Under the pieces are notes generated by a model. The model had not been told where the DNA came from. It made no database searches and was given only the letters and a program-made list of their open reading frames with translations. The position numbers and the translations under genes are program-made. Of a stretch of DNA of 64,000 bases, positions 26,361-34,302 are shown piece by piece. The DNA is from DATBJG01 sp963790545 (lineage in GTDB: Bacteria; Acidobacteriota; Vicinamibacteria; Vicinamibacterales; JAMQPK01), in NCBI GenBank assembly GCA_963790545.1, contig CAWBPA010000024.1:744001-808000 (forward strand), given 5' to 3'. Position 1 is the stretch's first letter, and every line of letters starts with the position of its first letter.

Positions 26361-27740
26361 ATGTCGAAACGAGCTCTTGTTTGGCTCATCGCGTATCTGA
26401 CGGGTGTGGCGTTCACCTTCCATGAACCGTTCTGGGGGGTTGCGACCTACCTCATCGACTACTACGTCCATCCGCCGCTGCAGTGGTGGGGTGACGAATT
26501 GCCCGATCTGCGGTGGTCGCTGCTGCCCGCATCGGCCTTGCTGGCGTCATATTTCCTGCACGGACGAACGCTGTGGGACAAGAACATTCTCCGTCACGCG
26601 TCGACGACATGGCTGCTCGTGTTTTTCGGGCTCGCCGCCGTCCTGACGCCGTTTGCGCTGGATGAGACGCGCAGCCTTCACTATCTGTCGATCCTCGGCA
26701 AGTACGTGCTGCTCTACCTCGTCTTGGTGGGGTCGCTTCGCACGCACCGGCAGTTCCGCTGGTTCGTGTGCCTCATGATGGTGGGCAGTATTTTCTGGGG
26801 ATACGAAGCGCTCGGCGCCACCCGATCGGCCGGGCGTCTGGAGGGTGTCGGCGGGCCGGACGCAGACAGCGACAACGCGCTGTCGGCGCACCTGCTGCCC
26901 ATGCTGCCGCTGCTGGCGGTGATGGTCTGGAAGGGCAATCGCTGGGAGAAGATCATTGCCATCCTCGCGGCACCGTTCGTCCTGAACACCATCATCCTCG
27001 CCAACAGTCGAGGCGCGACGGTTGGAATTCTGATCGGCGCCACCGCGGCACTGCTCCTGTCGCAGTGGCGCATGCGGGTGCGCCTGGTGCCCTTGATGGC
27101 GGTCGGCGCGCTGCTGTTCTGGACGCTGACCGACACGACGTTCATCGAGCGGCAGAGCACGCTGCTCGACAAGGATCCCAAAGGGGCCTCAGACCGAATC
27201 GAACTCTGGCAGGGTGGCCTCGCGCTCATCGACGATTACCCGATGGGACTCGGCGGCGGTGGTTACGACAAGCTCAGCCCGGTGTACGTGCCGCGGGCGG
27301 TCAAGGAAGCCGGCGGTCAGGAGCGAACCGTTCACAATACTTACCTGTGGGTTGCCACCGACTGGGGCCTCCAGGGACTCGTGGCCTTCTTCGGTTTCAT
27401 CGGGGCCACGATCTTCAGCCTTCACAGGATTCGCCGACGGACCGCGGACCAGCACATCATGCTCGAGTCGTTTGCGCTCGAGGTGGGCCTCTACGCGTTT
27501 CTCGGTGCGGCATTCTTCGTGAACCGGACGTATAGCGAAATGCTCTACTGGATTCCGGCATTGACGGCGTCGTTGGCCAACATCCAGGCCGGGGCCTGGG
27601 CTGAAGAAACGGCACCGGCGGGTGCCACGGCCTCTTCGGGACCACAGTCACCGGTCATGCTTGGCGGCCACGTCGGGGGCGCTGCGGCGGCCCGCATGCG
27701 CGAAGGGGGATCCGGTTTCCCGCTCGCGGGAAATATGTAA
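26361..27740 (+). CDS. O-antigen ligase / O-glycosylation ligase family membrane protein
   Basis: A 459-residue polytopic protein with about 10-11 membrane helices. ILANSRGATVGILIG, DRIELWQGGLALIDDYPMGLG and VHNTYLWVATDWGLQGL are the Wzy_C/WaaL-type motifs; the large periplasmic loop with HNTY is catalytic in characterised ligases. The N-terminal half (YLIDYYVHPPLQWW) resembles the ligases associated with exosortase-type polysaccharide loci. It would polymerise the glycan or transfer it from undecaprenyl-diphosphate to lipid or protein in the periplasm. The Ala/Gly-rich C-tail is non-conserved. It has GAGG upstream of its ATG. Confidence 0.9.
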   Translation: MSKRALVWLIAYLTGVAFTFHEPFWGVATYLIDYYVHPPLQWWGDELPDLRWSLLPASALLASYFLHGRTLWDKNILRHASTTWLLVFFGLAAVLTPFALDETRSLHYLSILGKYVLLYLVLVGSLRTHRQFRWFVCLMMVGSIFWGYEALGATRSAGRLEGVGGPDADSDNALSAHLLPMLPLLAVMVWKGNRWEKIIAILAAPFVLNTIILANSRGATVGILIGATAALLLSQWRMRVRLVPLMAVGALLFWTLTDTTFIERQSTLLDKDPKGASDRIELWQGGLALIDDYPMGLGGGGYDKLSPVYVPRAVKEAGGQERTVHNTYLWVATDWGLQGLVAFFGFIGATIFSLHRIRRRTADQHIMLESFALEVGLYAFLGAAFFVNRTYSEMLYWIPALTASLANIQAGAWAEETAPAGATASSGPQSPVMLGGHVGGAAAARMREGGSGFPLAGNM

Positions 27741-28048
27741 GGAGTGATGGAATGAAAGGTTCCGCCCTACGTTAACAGTAGGTAGGGCGGACCTTTTAGG
27801 TCCGCCGACCGGCTTTTAGGTCCGCCGACCGGCGCACGCTAAAGCGTGCGCGCTACATTTCACTGATTGCCCGCCCGCCGCAGCCTGCTCGAACTCGGTC
27901 GAGACCACAGCCACACTTACCCGCCACAATTCGGCCCAACAGGAAGAATCTTCATCCGAGCGCGGTCTGGCAGGTGTACCATGCGGCCGAGCAAGGGTCG
28001 CCAAATGCTGCCGATGCCCTTGAAATGTCCACCACTGGAGACCCGCTA
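27741..28048. repeat. intergenic region with REP-like palindromes
   Basis: Between the ligase and the lipoprotein gene. GGCGGACCT..AGGTCCGCC (27786-27806), a second partial copy (CGGCTTTTAGGTCCGCCGACCGGC), and GCGCACGCT-AA-AGCGTGCGC (27832-27851). The tail (27860-28040) shows nothing recognisable except a GGAG before the next ATG. Confidence 0.85.
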
Positions 28049-29383
28049 ATGACCCGGTCCATGCACGTTGCGTCCCTCTCCATGTTCGCGGCCCTGGTGC
28101 TGAGTCTTGCCGCCTGTTCCGACACGCCGGAGGGCACCGGAACCCAGTCGCGCAAGCCGGACGTCGAGAAGGGCCAGGGCATGGTGCTGCTGCGCGGTCT
28201 GCCCACGCTCGGCACCAGGCACAGCGTCGCCATCGTGGAGCTGGATCCGGAAGGGGCGAACTTCGGTGCGATGGTGCAGGACTTCGAGCTGCCGGACCTG
28301 CAGCTGCCGCTGCACCACCTGTACTACAGTCCCACCGGACGGCTGTACTCGACGGGTCTCGATCCCAAGTGCAGCCTGGCCGAGGTCGGCCTGTCGCGTA
28401 ACGCCGAGGGGGCCGCGGTTATCAAGGGGGTCACCTGCCTGAACACCAAGGGCCAGCAGGTTGGCGAAGATATCATCTGGCACAGCGTCAACGGCAAGGA
28501 GTACATGTTCGTCACGTTCATGGGTGGCACCGGCGTGGATCAGCCTGACGGGGGCTCGATCGGCGTGTTCGACCCGCAGAGTAACGCCGTGGTCAAGATC
28601 ATCGAGGCCCGCAAGAGCAAGGTGGCCGCCGGTGCACCGTACCTCATGTATCCGCACGGCATGTCCGCGTATCAGGATCGGATGGTGGTCACCTCCACGG
28701 TTCACCCCGATCTCGCCACCGGCGTGGGCAACGGGATCACCGTCATCGACCTGAACACGCTCGAGCCGATCCAGAACATCGTCACCGAGAACGCGAAGCC
28801 GGTGGGCTTTCCCTCGTCGCCGGTCGAGCTGCTGTTCGTGCGGCCCACGATGGTCCCGGGCGTGGCGCCAGCCGTGCTGGTCAACACCATGTTCGGCTTC
28901 GAGACCTGGAAGATCCCCTATCAGGAGTCGGATAAGAGCTTCGGTGCTCCCACCAAGGTCTACGACGGCGTCAAAGCGGGCACGGGCGTCCCGCTCGAGT
29001 TCTATGGCAATGACACTGAACTCTTCGTCAGCCACGCGCTGCCGGGCATCGTGAAGCGGTATCGCCTGTCGAGCCTGCCGGAGCTCGTTTCCTCCGGCGA
29101 GGACATCAAGGCTGAGGCCGGCGCACACCACATGATCTTTTACTCGTCGGCCTCCGGTCGCAAGCTCGTTGCCGTGCAGAATAACCTGCTGAACCTCGGC
29201 AATAAGGCCGACGGCGATCCGACCGATGTCGACTTCATCGCCAAGGTCAATGACCACTCCATCACCGTGCACGACCTGCAAAGCGGTGAACGCCTTGCGA
29301 AGCTCAGTTTCAAGGATCGTTACAAGAAAGGTGTCGAGAACGTCGAGGCGCTGTTTGGCTCCGGCTTCGTCCATCACCACTGA
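28049..29383 (+). CDS. lipoprotein with predicted beta-propeller
   Basis: A 444-residue protein starting at the ATG with GGAG 9 bases upstream. The signal peptide ends in a lipobox, LSLAAC (Cys23), so export and lipidation are likely. The mature part has repeated beta-propeller-like blades (LHHLYYSPTGRLYSTGL, IIWHSVNGKEYMFVTFMGG, MYPHGMSAYQDRMVVTST, ELFVSHALPGIVKRYRL, AHHMIFYSSASGRKLVAVQNN) rich in His, which could bind metal. It ends in His-His-His. It directly precedes the MbnH/MbnP-like pair, so a copper or redox role is inferred. No specific family is assigned. Confidence 0.75.
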   Translation: MTRSMHVASLSMFAALVLSLAACSDTPEGTGTQSRKPDVEKGQGMVLLRGLPTLGTRHSVAIVELDPEGANFGAMVQDFELPDLQLPLHHLYYSPTGRLYSTGLDPKCSLAEVGLSRNAEGAAVIKGVTCLNTKGQQVGEDIIWHSVNGKEYMFVTFMGGTGVDQPDGGSIGVFDPQSNAVVKIIEARKSKVAAGAPYLMYPHGMSAYQDRMVVTSTVHPDLATGVGNGITVIDLNTLEPIQNIVTENAKPVGFPSSPVELLFVRPTMVPGVAPAVLVNTMFGFETWKIPYQESDKSFGAPTKVYDGVKAGTGVPLEFYGNDTELFVSHALPGIVKRYRLSSLPELVSSGEDIKAEAGAHHMIFYSSASGRKLVAVQNNLLNLGNKADGDPTDVDFIAKVNDHSITVHDLQSGERLAKLSFKDRYKKGVENVEALFGSGFVHHH

Positions 29384-29398
29384 GGCGCATACGTACGT

Positions 29399-30517
29399 AT
29401 GCGACGCCACGTGGCTTCAGCGCCTCGGATCCTCGCGCTGATCCTCGTGATGGCGACGTCGGGCTGCGATGCTCCGCGCCCCGCGCCCACGGAGCTGTCA
29501 GGCTTTTCGGCGCCGTTCGTGTTCGGCCGCTTCCAGCTGCCCGCGGACAACCCGCTGACCGAGCCGTCGGTGGCGCTCGGCCGCCGCCTCTTTTACGACC
29601 GGCGCCTGTCCGGCAACGACACGGTCTCCTGCTCCACCTGCCATCAGCAGCAGCTCGCGTTCACCGACGGCCGCAGGACCGGCATCGGCGTGTCCGGCAA
29701 GCCGATGGCCTTCAACAGCATGAGCCTGGTCAACCTGCTGTGGGGCCCGCCGCGGTTCTTCTGGGATGGCCGCGCGTCGACGCTCGAGGAGCAGGCGCTG
29801 GTGCCGATCCGGCACGCCGACGAAATGGCACAGGACGTCGACCGGCTGGTGGCGGAGCTGGCGGTCGACGTCACGTACCGCGCGCTGTTCGACACCGCCT
29901 ACGGTGGGATCAGCGCATCGGCCATCGCGCGCGCGCTGGCCTCGTTCGAGCGCACACTGATCTCCGCCAACTCGCGCTATGACCAGTTCCTGCGTGGCGA
30001 CGTCATGCTCGACACCGAGGAGGAATGGGGTCGCAAGCTGTTCATGGCTCACCCGGATGCCAAGGTCAGCCTGCGCGGCGGCAATTGCATCGACTGCCAC
30101 AGCCAGTTCCTGACCAGCGGGTTCAGCACGCGCCTGGACGGGTTTTCCAACAACGGCCTCGATGACGAAGAGCACCTGCAGCCCGGCCTCCAGTCAGTCA
30201 CCGGCGACCCGGCCCATCGCGGGATGTTCAAGGTTCCAACGCTGAGGAATATCGCGCTGACCGCACCCTACATGCACGACGGCCGCTTTGCGACCCTCGA
30301 GGAGGTGCTGCGGCACTACAACGGGGGTATCCGCACGAGCCGCACACTGAGTCCACTAATCGCCGAGGCGGACAACCAGGGCGAATCATCGCAGGAAGGG
30401 ATCAGCCTGCACCTGACGGACGCGGAACAGGCGGCGATCATCGCCTTCCTGCACACACTGACGGACAACGGTTTCGTGACGGCGGAACGGTTCTCCGACC
30501 CGTTCGTGCGGAAGTGA
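29399..30517 (+). CDS. MbnH-like di-haem cytochrome c peroxidase family protein
   Basis: A 372-residue exported protein (signal with ATSGC at Cys23, possibly lipidated) of the CcpA/MauG superfamily. Two covalent haem motifs are present, CSTCH (78-82) and CIDCH (230-234). Also seen are GRRLFYDRRLSGNDTVSC, FFWDGRASTLEEQALVPI and the C-terminal FKVPTLRNIALTAPYMHDGRFATLEEVL. The neighbouring MbnP-like gene, overlapping at the stop, identifies it as MbnH-like. Characterised MbnH oxidises a Trp of MbnP to kynurenine via a bis-Fe(IV) state. The same modification here is an inference from pairing. Confidence 0.88.
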   Translation: MRRHVASAPRILALILVMATSGCDAPRPAPTELSGFSAPFVFGRFQLPADNPLTEPSVALGRRLFYDRRLSGNDTVSCSTCHQQQLAFTDGRRTGIGVSGKPMAFNSMSLVNLLWGPPRFFWDGRASTLEEQALVPIRHADEMAQDVDRLVAELAVDVTYRALFDTAYGGISASAIARALASFERTLISANSRYDQFLRGDVMLDTEEEWGRKLFMAHPDAKVSLRGGNCIDCHSQFLTSGFSTRLDGFSNNGLDDEEHLQPGLQSVTGDPAHRGMFKVPTLRNIALTAPYMHDGRFATLEEVLRHYNGGIRTSRTLSPLIAEADNQGESSQEGISLHLTDAEQAAIIAFLHTLTDNGFVTAERFSDPFVRK

Positions 30518-30522
30518 CCCGA

Positions 30523-31251
30523 ATGAACAGGACGACGCTTGTGTCGGTCGTGCTCGCGGCGCCGGCCGTACTCTATGCAACGGCCCGGTGTCTTGACCAC
30601 CCGGCCCAGCCGGTCGCGCTGACGCTGCAGTTTCATGCCTTCGTGGGCGCGGAGCCGCTGGTCCCGAACGAACTGCGCTATCCCAATCCCGGCGGAGAGG
30701 GCAGTTTCGAGGTGCGTGACTTCCAGTTCTTTCTGAGCAACATCCGGCTCGCCGGCGACACCGGCGCATACGCCGAGCCCGACAGCTACCACCTGGTGCG
30801 GTTCGACCGCGCGCACGCCCCCTACGTCGTCAGGCTGCAGAACGTGCCCCGCGGGGACTACAACCGTATCCAGTTCGGCATCGGCGTGGATCCGGCAGCC
30901 AATCGCTCGATCGAATCACGCGGCGACCTGGACCCGAACGGCCGCATGGCCTGGACCTGGGACGTCGGCTACAAGTTCGTGCTCCTCGAAGGGGCTTTCG
31001 TGCGTGACGGCGCCCGCAAGCCACTCGTCTACCACGTCGGCTTCGACGAGAACTACAAGCGGATCTCGACCGCGTTCGATGCGGAACTCTTGGGCACCCG
31101 AGACGCGACTCTGAATTTCCGTGTGGACCTGCTCAAGATGTTCACCGGGCACGGGAGCTTTGACATGGCGGCGCTGTCGAACGTGAAATTCGATCGGCAC
31201 GATGCCGCACGGCTCTCACGCAACTATGCTGAGATGATCAGTCCGATGTGA
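30523..31251 (+). CDS. MbnP-like copper-binding protein
   Basis: A 242-residue exported protein (N-terminal hydrophobic signal ending near TARC). The MbnP-family core is visible: VALTLQFHAFVGAEPL, FEVRDFQFFLSNIRL, IQFGIGVDPAANRS, LDPNGRMAWTWDVGYKFVLLEG and YHVGFDENYKRIS. In characterised MbnP a Trp in this region becomes kynurenine and contributes to copper binding; Trp134 and Trp136 (AWTWD) are the candidates. The start is the ATG at 30523 with GGAAG upstream; a GTG at 30514 overlaps the mbnH-like stop. It is probably a periplasmic or extracellular copper scavenger. Confidence 0.87.
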   Translation: MNRTTLVSVVLAAPAVLYATARCLDHPAQPVALTLQFHAFVGAEPLVPNELRYPNPGGEGSFEVRDFQFFLSNIRLAGDTGAYAEPDSYHLVRFDRAHAPYVVRLQNVPRGDYNRIQFGIGVDPAANRSIESRGDLDPNGRMAWTWDVGYKFVLLEGAFVRDGARKPLVYHVGFDENYKRISTAFDAELLGTRDATLNFRVDLLKMFTGHGSFDMAALSNVKFDRHDAARLSRNYAEMISPM

Positions 31252-31807
31252 TCGTTCGATGTGCTGACGGCGGTCGACACGCGTCGGACGATGCCACGCT
31301 GACAGCGCTCCTGCTGAGCGTGGGATAGCCTCCTGAATGGCGCCTCAATGCGGTTGGTGCCAGCCGCGGTCCCAGACTCAAAGGTCCGCCCTACCTAGGG
31401 TCGGTTGGGCAGACAGCCCAGGTACGTAGGCCGGACCTTCAGGTCCGGCTTGTAGAGGGCCCTGGCAGGGGCCCCATACGAAAAATGTAATCCTCGACCG
31501 TATCGCTGCCGATACACCGGGCATGAGCAACTCCTCCCCCACGAAGACGCTCTGGCTGGATGACGTTCCAATCATCTTTCAACAACGGCGGAAAGGGGCC
31601 GCGACCCGGCGCAGCGTGTGGCGCGGGGGTCGCAGGGACTCCGACTGGACGGACCGGCCGCCGGACGCATTGAGGCATCTCCAGCGGCGTCGGCTGACCG
31701 GTCGGTGGCTCTCGCGGCTGTCGCTCTGGTAGCTCGGGCCGCCGACTTCTTGAACTCGCGGCTATTGGGGCCTGCAGTGCGGGCAGGGCTAGGAGCGTCT
31801 TCCACCC
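31252..31807. repeat. intergenic region with REP-like palindrome
   Basis: A 556-base gap between convergent genes. GCCGGACCT-TC-AGGTCCGGC (31430-31449) preceded by TACGTAG, and a half-copy AAGGTCCGCCCTAC (31381-31394). A hairpin CCACGCT..AGCGTGG (31294-31323) just after the MbnP stop could be a terminator but lacks a T-tract. The remaining short ORFs have no family-like composition. Confidence 0.75.
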
Positions 31808-32576
31808 TTACGCCGCGGAGGTGGCAGCGTTCGGGAAATCCCGGCTGTTCCGTGCCCTGACTAACGAAATTTCCACGTCGCTCAGCCTCCAGAGGCCCAG
31901 TGACTTGTCTGCGTACTCGCCTTCCGCTTCGGTGCATCCTTCTTCGAGCACTGCAATCGGCGGCGGGAGACGGAACGGGGCTTGTTCCAGGATTCAGGGT
32001 GCGCCATTTCCCGGTCGCAATGGGCACGTTGATCGACCGCGAAGGAAAAGTCGTGGTGAGTAAGTACCTGCTGCCGCTGGCGCAGAGATTCTCGAGGGCT
32101 GTGAAAATGTCGTCGAAGGAAAAGTGCACGAGGCAGTCACGGCAGAGAATCAAGTCCACCTTCGGCAACGGATAAGCCAGCAGATCCATGTGCCGGAAAG
32201 TAATCCCGGTCGCTGCGTACCGCTGATTCTTGACAACGAGCTCCCGCACGATGTCGGCACCGACATAAGACAGACCGTGCAGGTCGACGCGCTGCATCCA
32301 GTGGAAGTCACCGCACGGGATGTCGAGCAGCGACCGGATTTCGTGCTCGTCTATCACAGTTCGCAGGTTGGCAACGAGTCGTGCGGTCTGAGAGGCATCG
32401 GAACCTGGTCCCGAAACCGAATCTGCTCCTCCCCAGGCATGACGCTGAAAGATGCTTGTGAAGATTTCCTCAGTGGACCGTTGCCGGGTGGCGGGGCGCA
32501 GCCGCTGATGGACCCGGCGAAGCCCCGGCCCGACGAGGGGCAGGCCCTTCACGAATCTGTTCACCCACTCCAACAT
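31808..32576 (-). CDS. class I SAM-dependent methyltransferase, +1 frameshift
   Basis: About 256 residues after repair. SLLDIPCGDFHWMQRVDL is the SAM-binding motif I, YVGADIVRELVV motif II, and FRHMDLL and DLILCRDCLVHFSFDDI complete the fold. The frame breaks at 31990-31991: deleting one base of the doublet changes TLNPGTSP to TLNLEQAPFRLPPPI and continues to a TAA at 31808. It probably O-methylates a sugar or polyprenyl-linked glycan, given its neighbours. Without the repair the ORF runs to 31572 in an unrelated frame. Confidence 0.83.
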
Positions 32577-32591
32577 TGTGAGCTCGGTTTT

Positions 32592-33650
32592 TTAACGCGC
32601 CGGTGCGGTTCCAAGCTGGAGCCGGTCGGGCATCGGGGGCGGATGCGCGACCGCTCGAGCGCGAAACAGTGAGACGATCACATTGGCAACCTTGACATGC
32701 CCACGCTCGTTCCAATGGTCATCGTGATCCAGGTAGTCCGCGGCACCGAGGTGGCGCTTGAGCGGCACGAAAGGAATGCCCAGGCTTTCGCACACGGCGC
32801 CAATTCGTTGGTCCGGATAGTCAGGATCCACGTCTTCGCGCCTGGTCTTCCCCGGGTCGAGCGCGAACGGTGAGGGGACGGTCATGACCACGAGTTCCGC
32901 ACCCGCCGCCCGGCAGAGTTCACGGCCCTGCGCAATCAACCATCCGCACGCGTCGTACGCGCGATCGGATAAATAGTTCGATCGATGTAGGTTTGGCGCC
33001 AATGGTTGACGACGGGCCGCATGGCGCCCGGCACTGCAGGTCCACGGGGCAGGGCTCACATGGCTGGAGACGACCTCCCATTCGCCGGCACTCGTCTGTC
33101 GTACAAATGGCGTGCGATATCCATCCATCTGCGGGGACAGGTTGTCGTACAGATCGTTGGCGTTGCAGATCAGCCAGATGACCAGCTTCCCTCGAAGCTG
33201 AGACGCCATGTCCTGCATCAGCACAAATTCCTGAACGAGGTTGTACCCGGGTGCCCCGATGGCTTTGACCGGCACATCCTGACCGCAGAGCCGGAAGTAC
33301 GCCTTCGCATGGTCGACCCCATAGCCGAAAGCATTGGAGTCGCCGAAGACAATGACTTTGGCGTCGGCGGGCCGAAGCGTCCCCGACCAGCCTTCCTCGT
33401 CGGTCGTCACGTGAAACACGTCAACCGCTTCGCACGATGCCACGACATCCGGCTGCAGCCGCCAGCCGACCTTCGCATCGTGCCGGACCAGGTGCTGCCA
33501 ATGCAGAATGCTCGGTTCGAAGAAACGGCGAGCCCTGCGGGTCGTCGCCGCCACGAACCAGAACGGTAGCCAGACGGCAAGCACCGGCACCAGCAGGGCC
33601 AGCCCCACGAGGCAGCCAGCAAATGACAGCAGAAAACGAAGAAATGGCAT
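32592..33650 (-). CDS. SGNH/GDSL hydrolase family protein with N-terminal membrane anchor
   Basis: The start at 33650 (MPFLRFLLSFAGCLVGLALL) places one membrane helix at the N-terminus; the longer ORF would read through a REP palindrome. The 352-residue protein has KVIVFGDSNAFGYGVD (block I GDS, Ser nucleophile), LICNANDLYDN (block III Asn-containing) and DYLDHDDHWNERGH (block V Asp-x-x-His). It probably acts on acyl groups of an extracytoplasmic glycan or as an acyltransferase partner. It is next to SxtJ-like and carbamoyltransferase genes, a common modification cassette. Confidence 0.85.
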   Translation of the reverse strand: MPFLRFLLSFAGCLVGLALLVPVLAVWLPFWFVAATTRRARRFFEPSILHWQHLVRHDAKVGWRLQPDVVASCEAVDVFHVTTDEEGWSGTLRPADAKVIVFGDSNAFGYGVDHAKAYFRLCGQDVPVKAIGAPGYNLVQEFVLMQDMASQLRGKLVIWLICNANDLYDNLSPQMDGYRTPFVRQTSAGEWEVVSSHVSPAPWTCSAGRHAARRQPLAPNLHRSNYLSDRAYDACGWLIAQGRELCRAAGAELVVMTVPSPFALDPGKTRREDVDPDYPDQRIGAVCESLGIPFVPLKRHLGAADYLDHDDHWNERGHVKVANVIVSLFRARAVAHPPPMPDRLQLGTAPAR

Positions 33651-33665
33651 CTCAGGCCTTTGTAG

Positions 33666-33687
33666 CGCGGACCCTTCAGGGTCCGCG
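33666..33687. repeat. REP-like palindrome
   Basis: CGCGGACCCT-TC-AGGGTCCGCG, preceded by TGTAG, lies between the SxtJ-like stop and the SGNH hydrolase start. It is the same palindrome as at 19099-19120 with a different loop. Confidence 0.88.
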
Positions 33688-33699
33688 TCTGGCGTGCCG

Positions 33700-34257
33700 T
33701 CAGTACAACGTGTAGTTCCCCGCTGACACCGTACCTTCATCCTCGAGCTCGACCGTGGAGAGAATCATCAGAAACGGCAACAGGCACCAAACCCACAGGT
33801 TTGCGGCGGTCGTCGCAAAGGACACGCAGTTGCGCACCCATCCGTTGGGTCGTCTCTTCGTTGGCGACTTCCACAACGAGTTGATTTCGAGAGGGCCACG
33901 TGGCCGCCATCCTGAAGTCGGGCCGTCAGGCTTCCCCTTCTGCAACCTCGACCGAACCAGGCCCGCACCGGCGACGACCAGGTAGAAACACACCAGCCTG
34001 ACAGCGGCCGCGGTGAGGTGACTGACCATCGAAGACAGTTTGTTGAAGACGCGGTACGGCAGGAGGAAGCTCTCTGGGCGCCAGACGCCGAGCGCAACCG
34101 ACATCGCGGACGCAAGTGCTGCGATGGCGATCGGCCAGACGAGTCCCGTACCCACTGTCACGCCCGCGGCCAGAACGCACCAAAGCATGGCCGTCGCGAC
34201 CACGAAGCCTTTCAGGTCGGCGCGCTGCGGAGATCGCTCGAGTCGGATCTTTGCCAT
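33700..34257 (-). CDS. SxtJ-like small membrane protein
   Basis: The start MAKIRLERSPQRADLK at 34257 gives 185 residues; an upstream ATG adds 15 residues. The first ~110 residues hold three hydrophobic segments (LKGFVVATAMLWCVLAAGVTVG, WPIAIAALASAMSVALG, AVRLVCFYLVVAGAGLVRS). RPESFLLPYRVFNKLS and the placement next to a carbamoyltransferase identify the SxtJ-like family. A final hydrophobic stretch (LWVWCLLPFLMILST) lies near the C-terminus and may represent a fused small protein. The function is not established. Confidence 0.72.
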   Translation of the reverse strand: MAKIRLERSPQRADLKGFVVATAMLWCVLAAGVTVGTGLVWPIAIAALASAMSVALGVWRPESFLLPYRVFNKLSSMVSHLTAAAVRLVCFYLVVAGAGLVRSRLQKGKPDGPTSGWRPRGPLEINSLWKSPTKRRPNGWVRNCVSFATTAANLWVWCLLPFLMILSTVELEDEGTVSAGNYTLY

Positions 34258-34302
34258 AGCTGACCTACTCAGTCCTATGTCCCGGACAACTGAACACTTC
34301 AC

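Noticed and set aside
31252..31571. Small ORFs between the MbnP-like gene and the methyltransferase
   Set aside because: They read through repeats, have no ribosome-binding sites and no protein-like composition.
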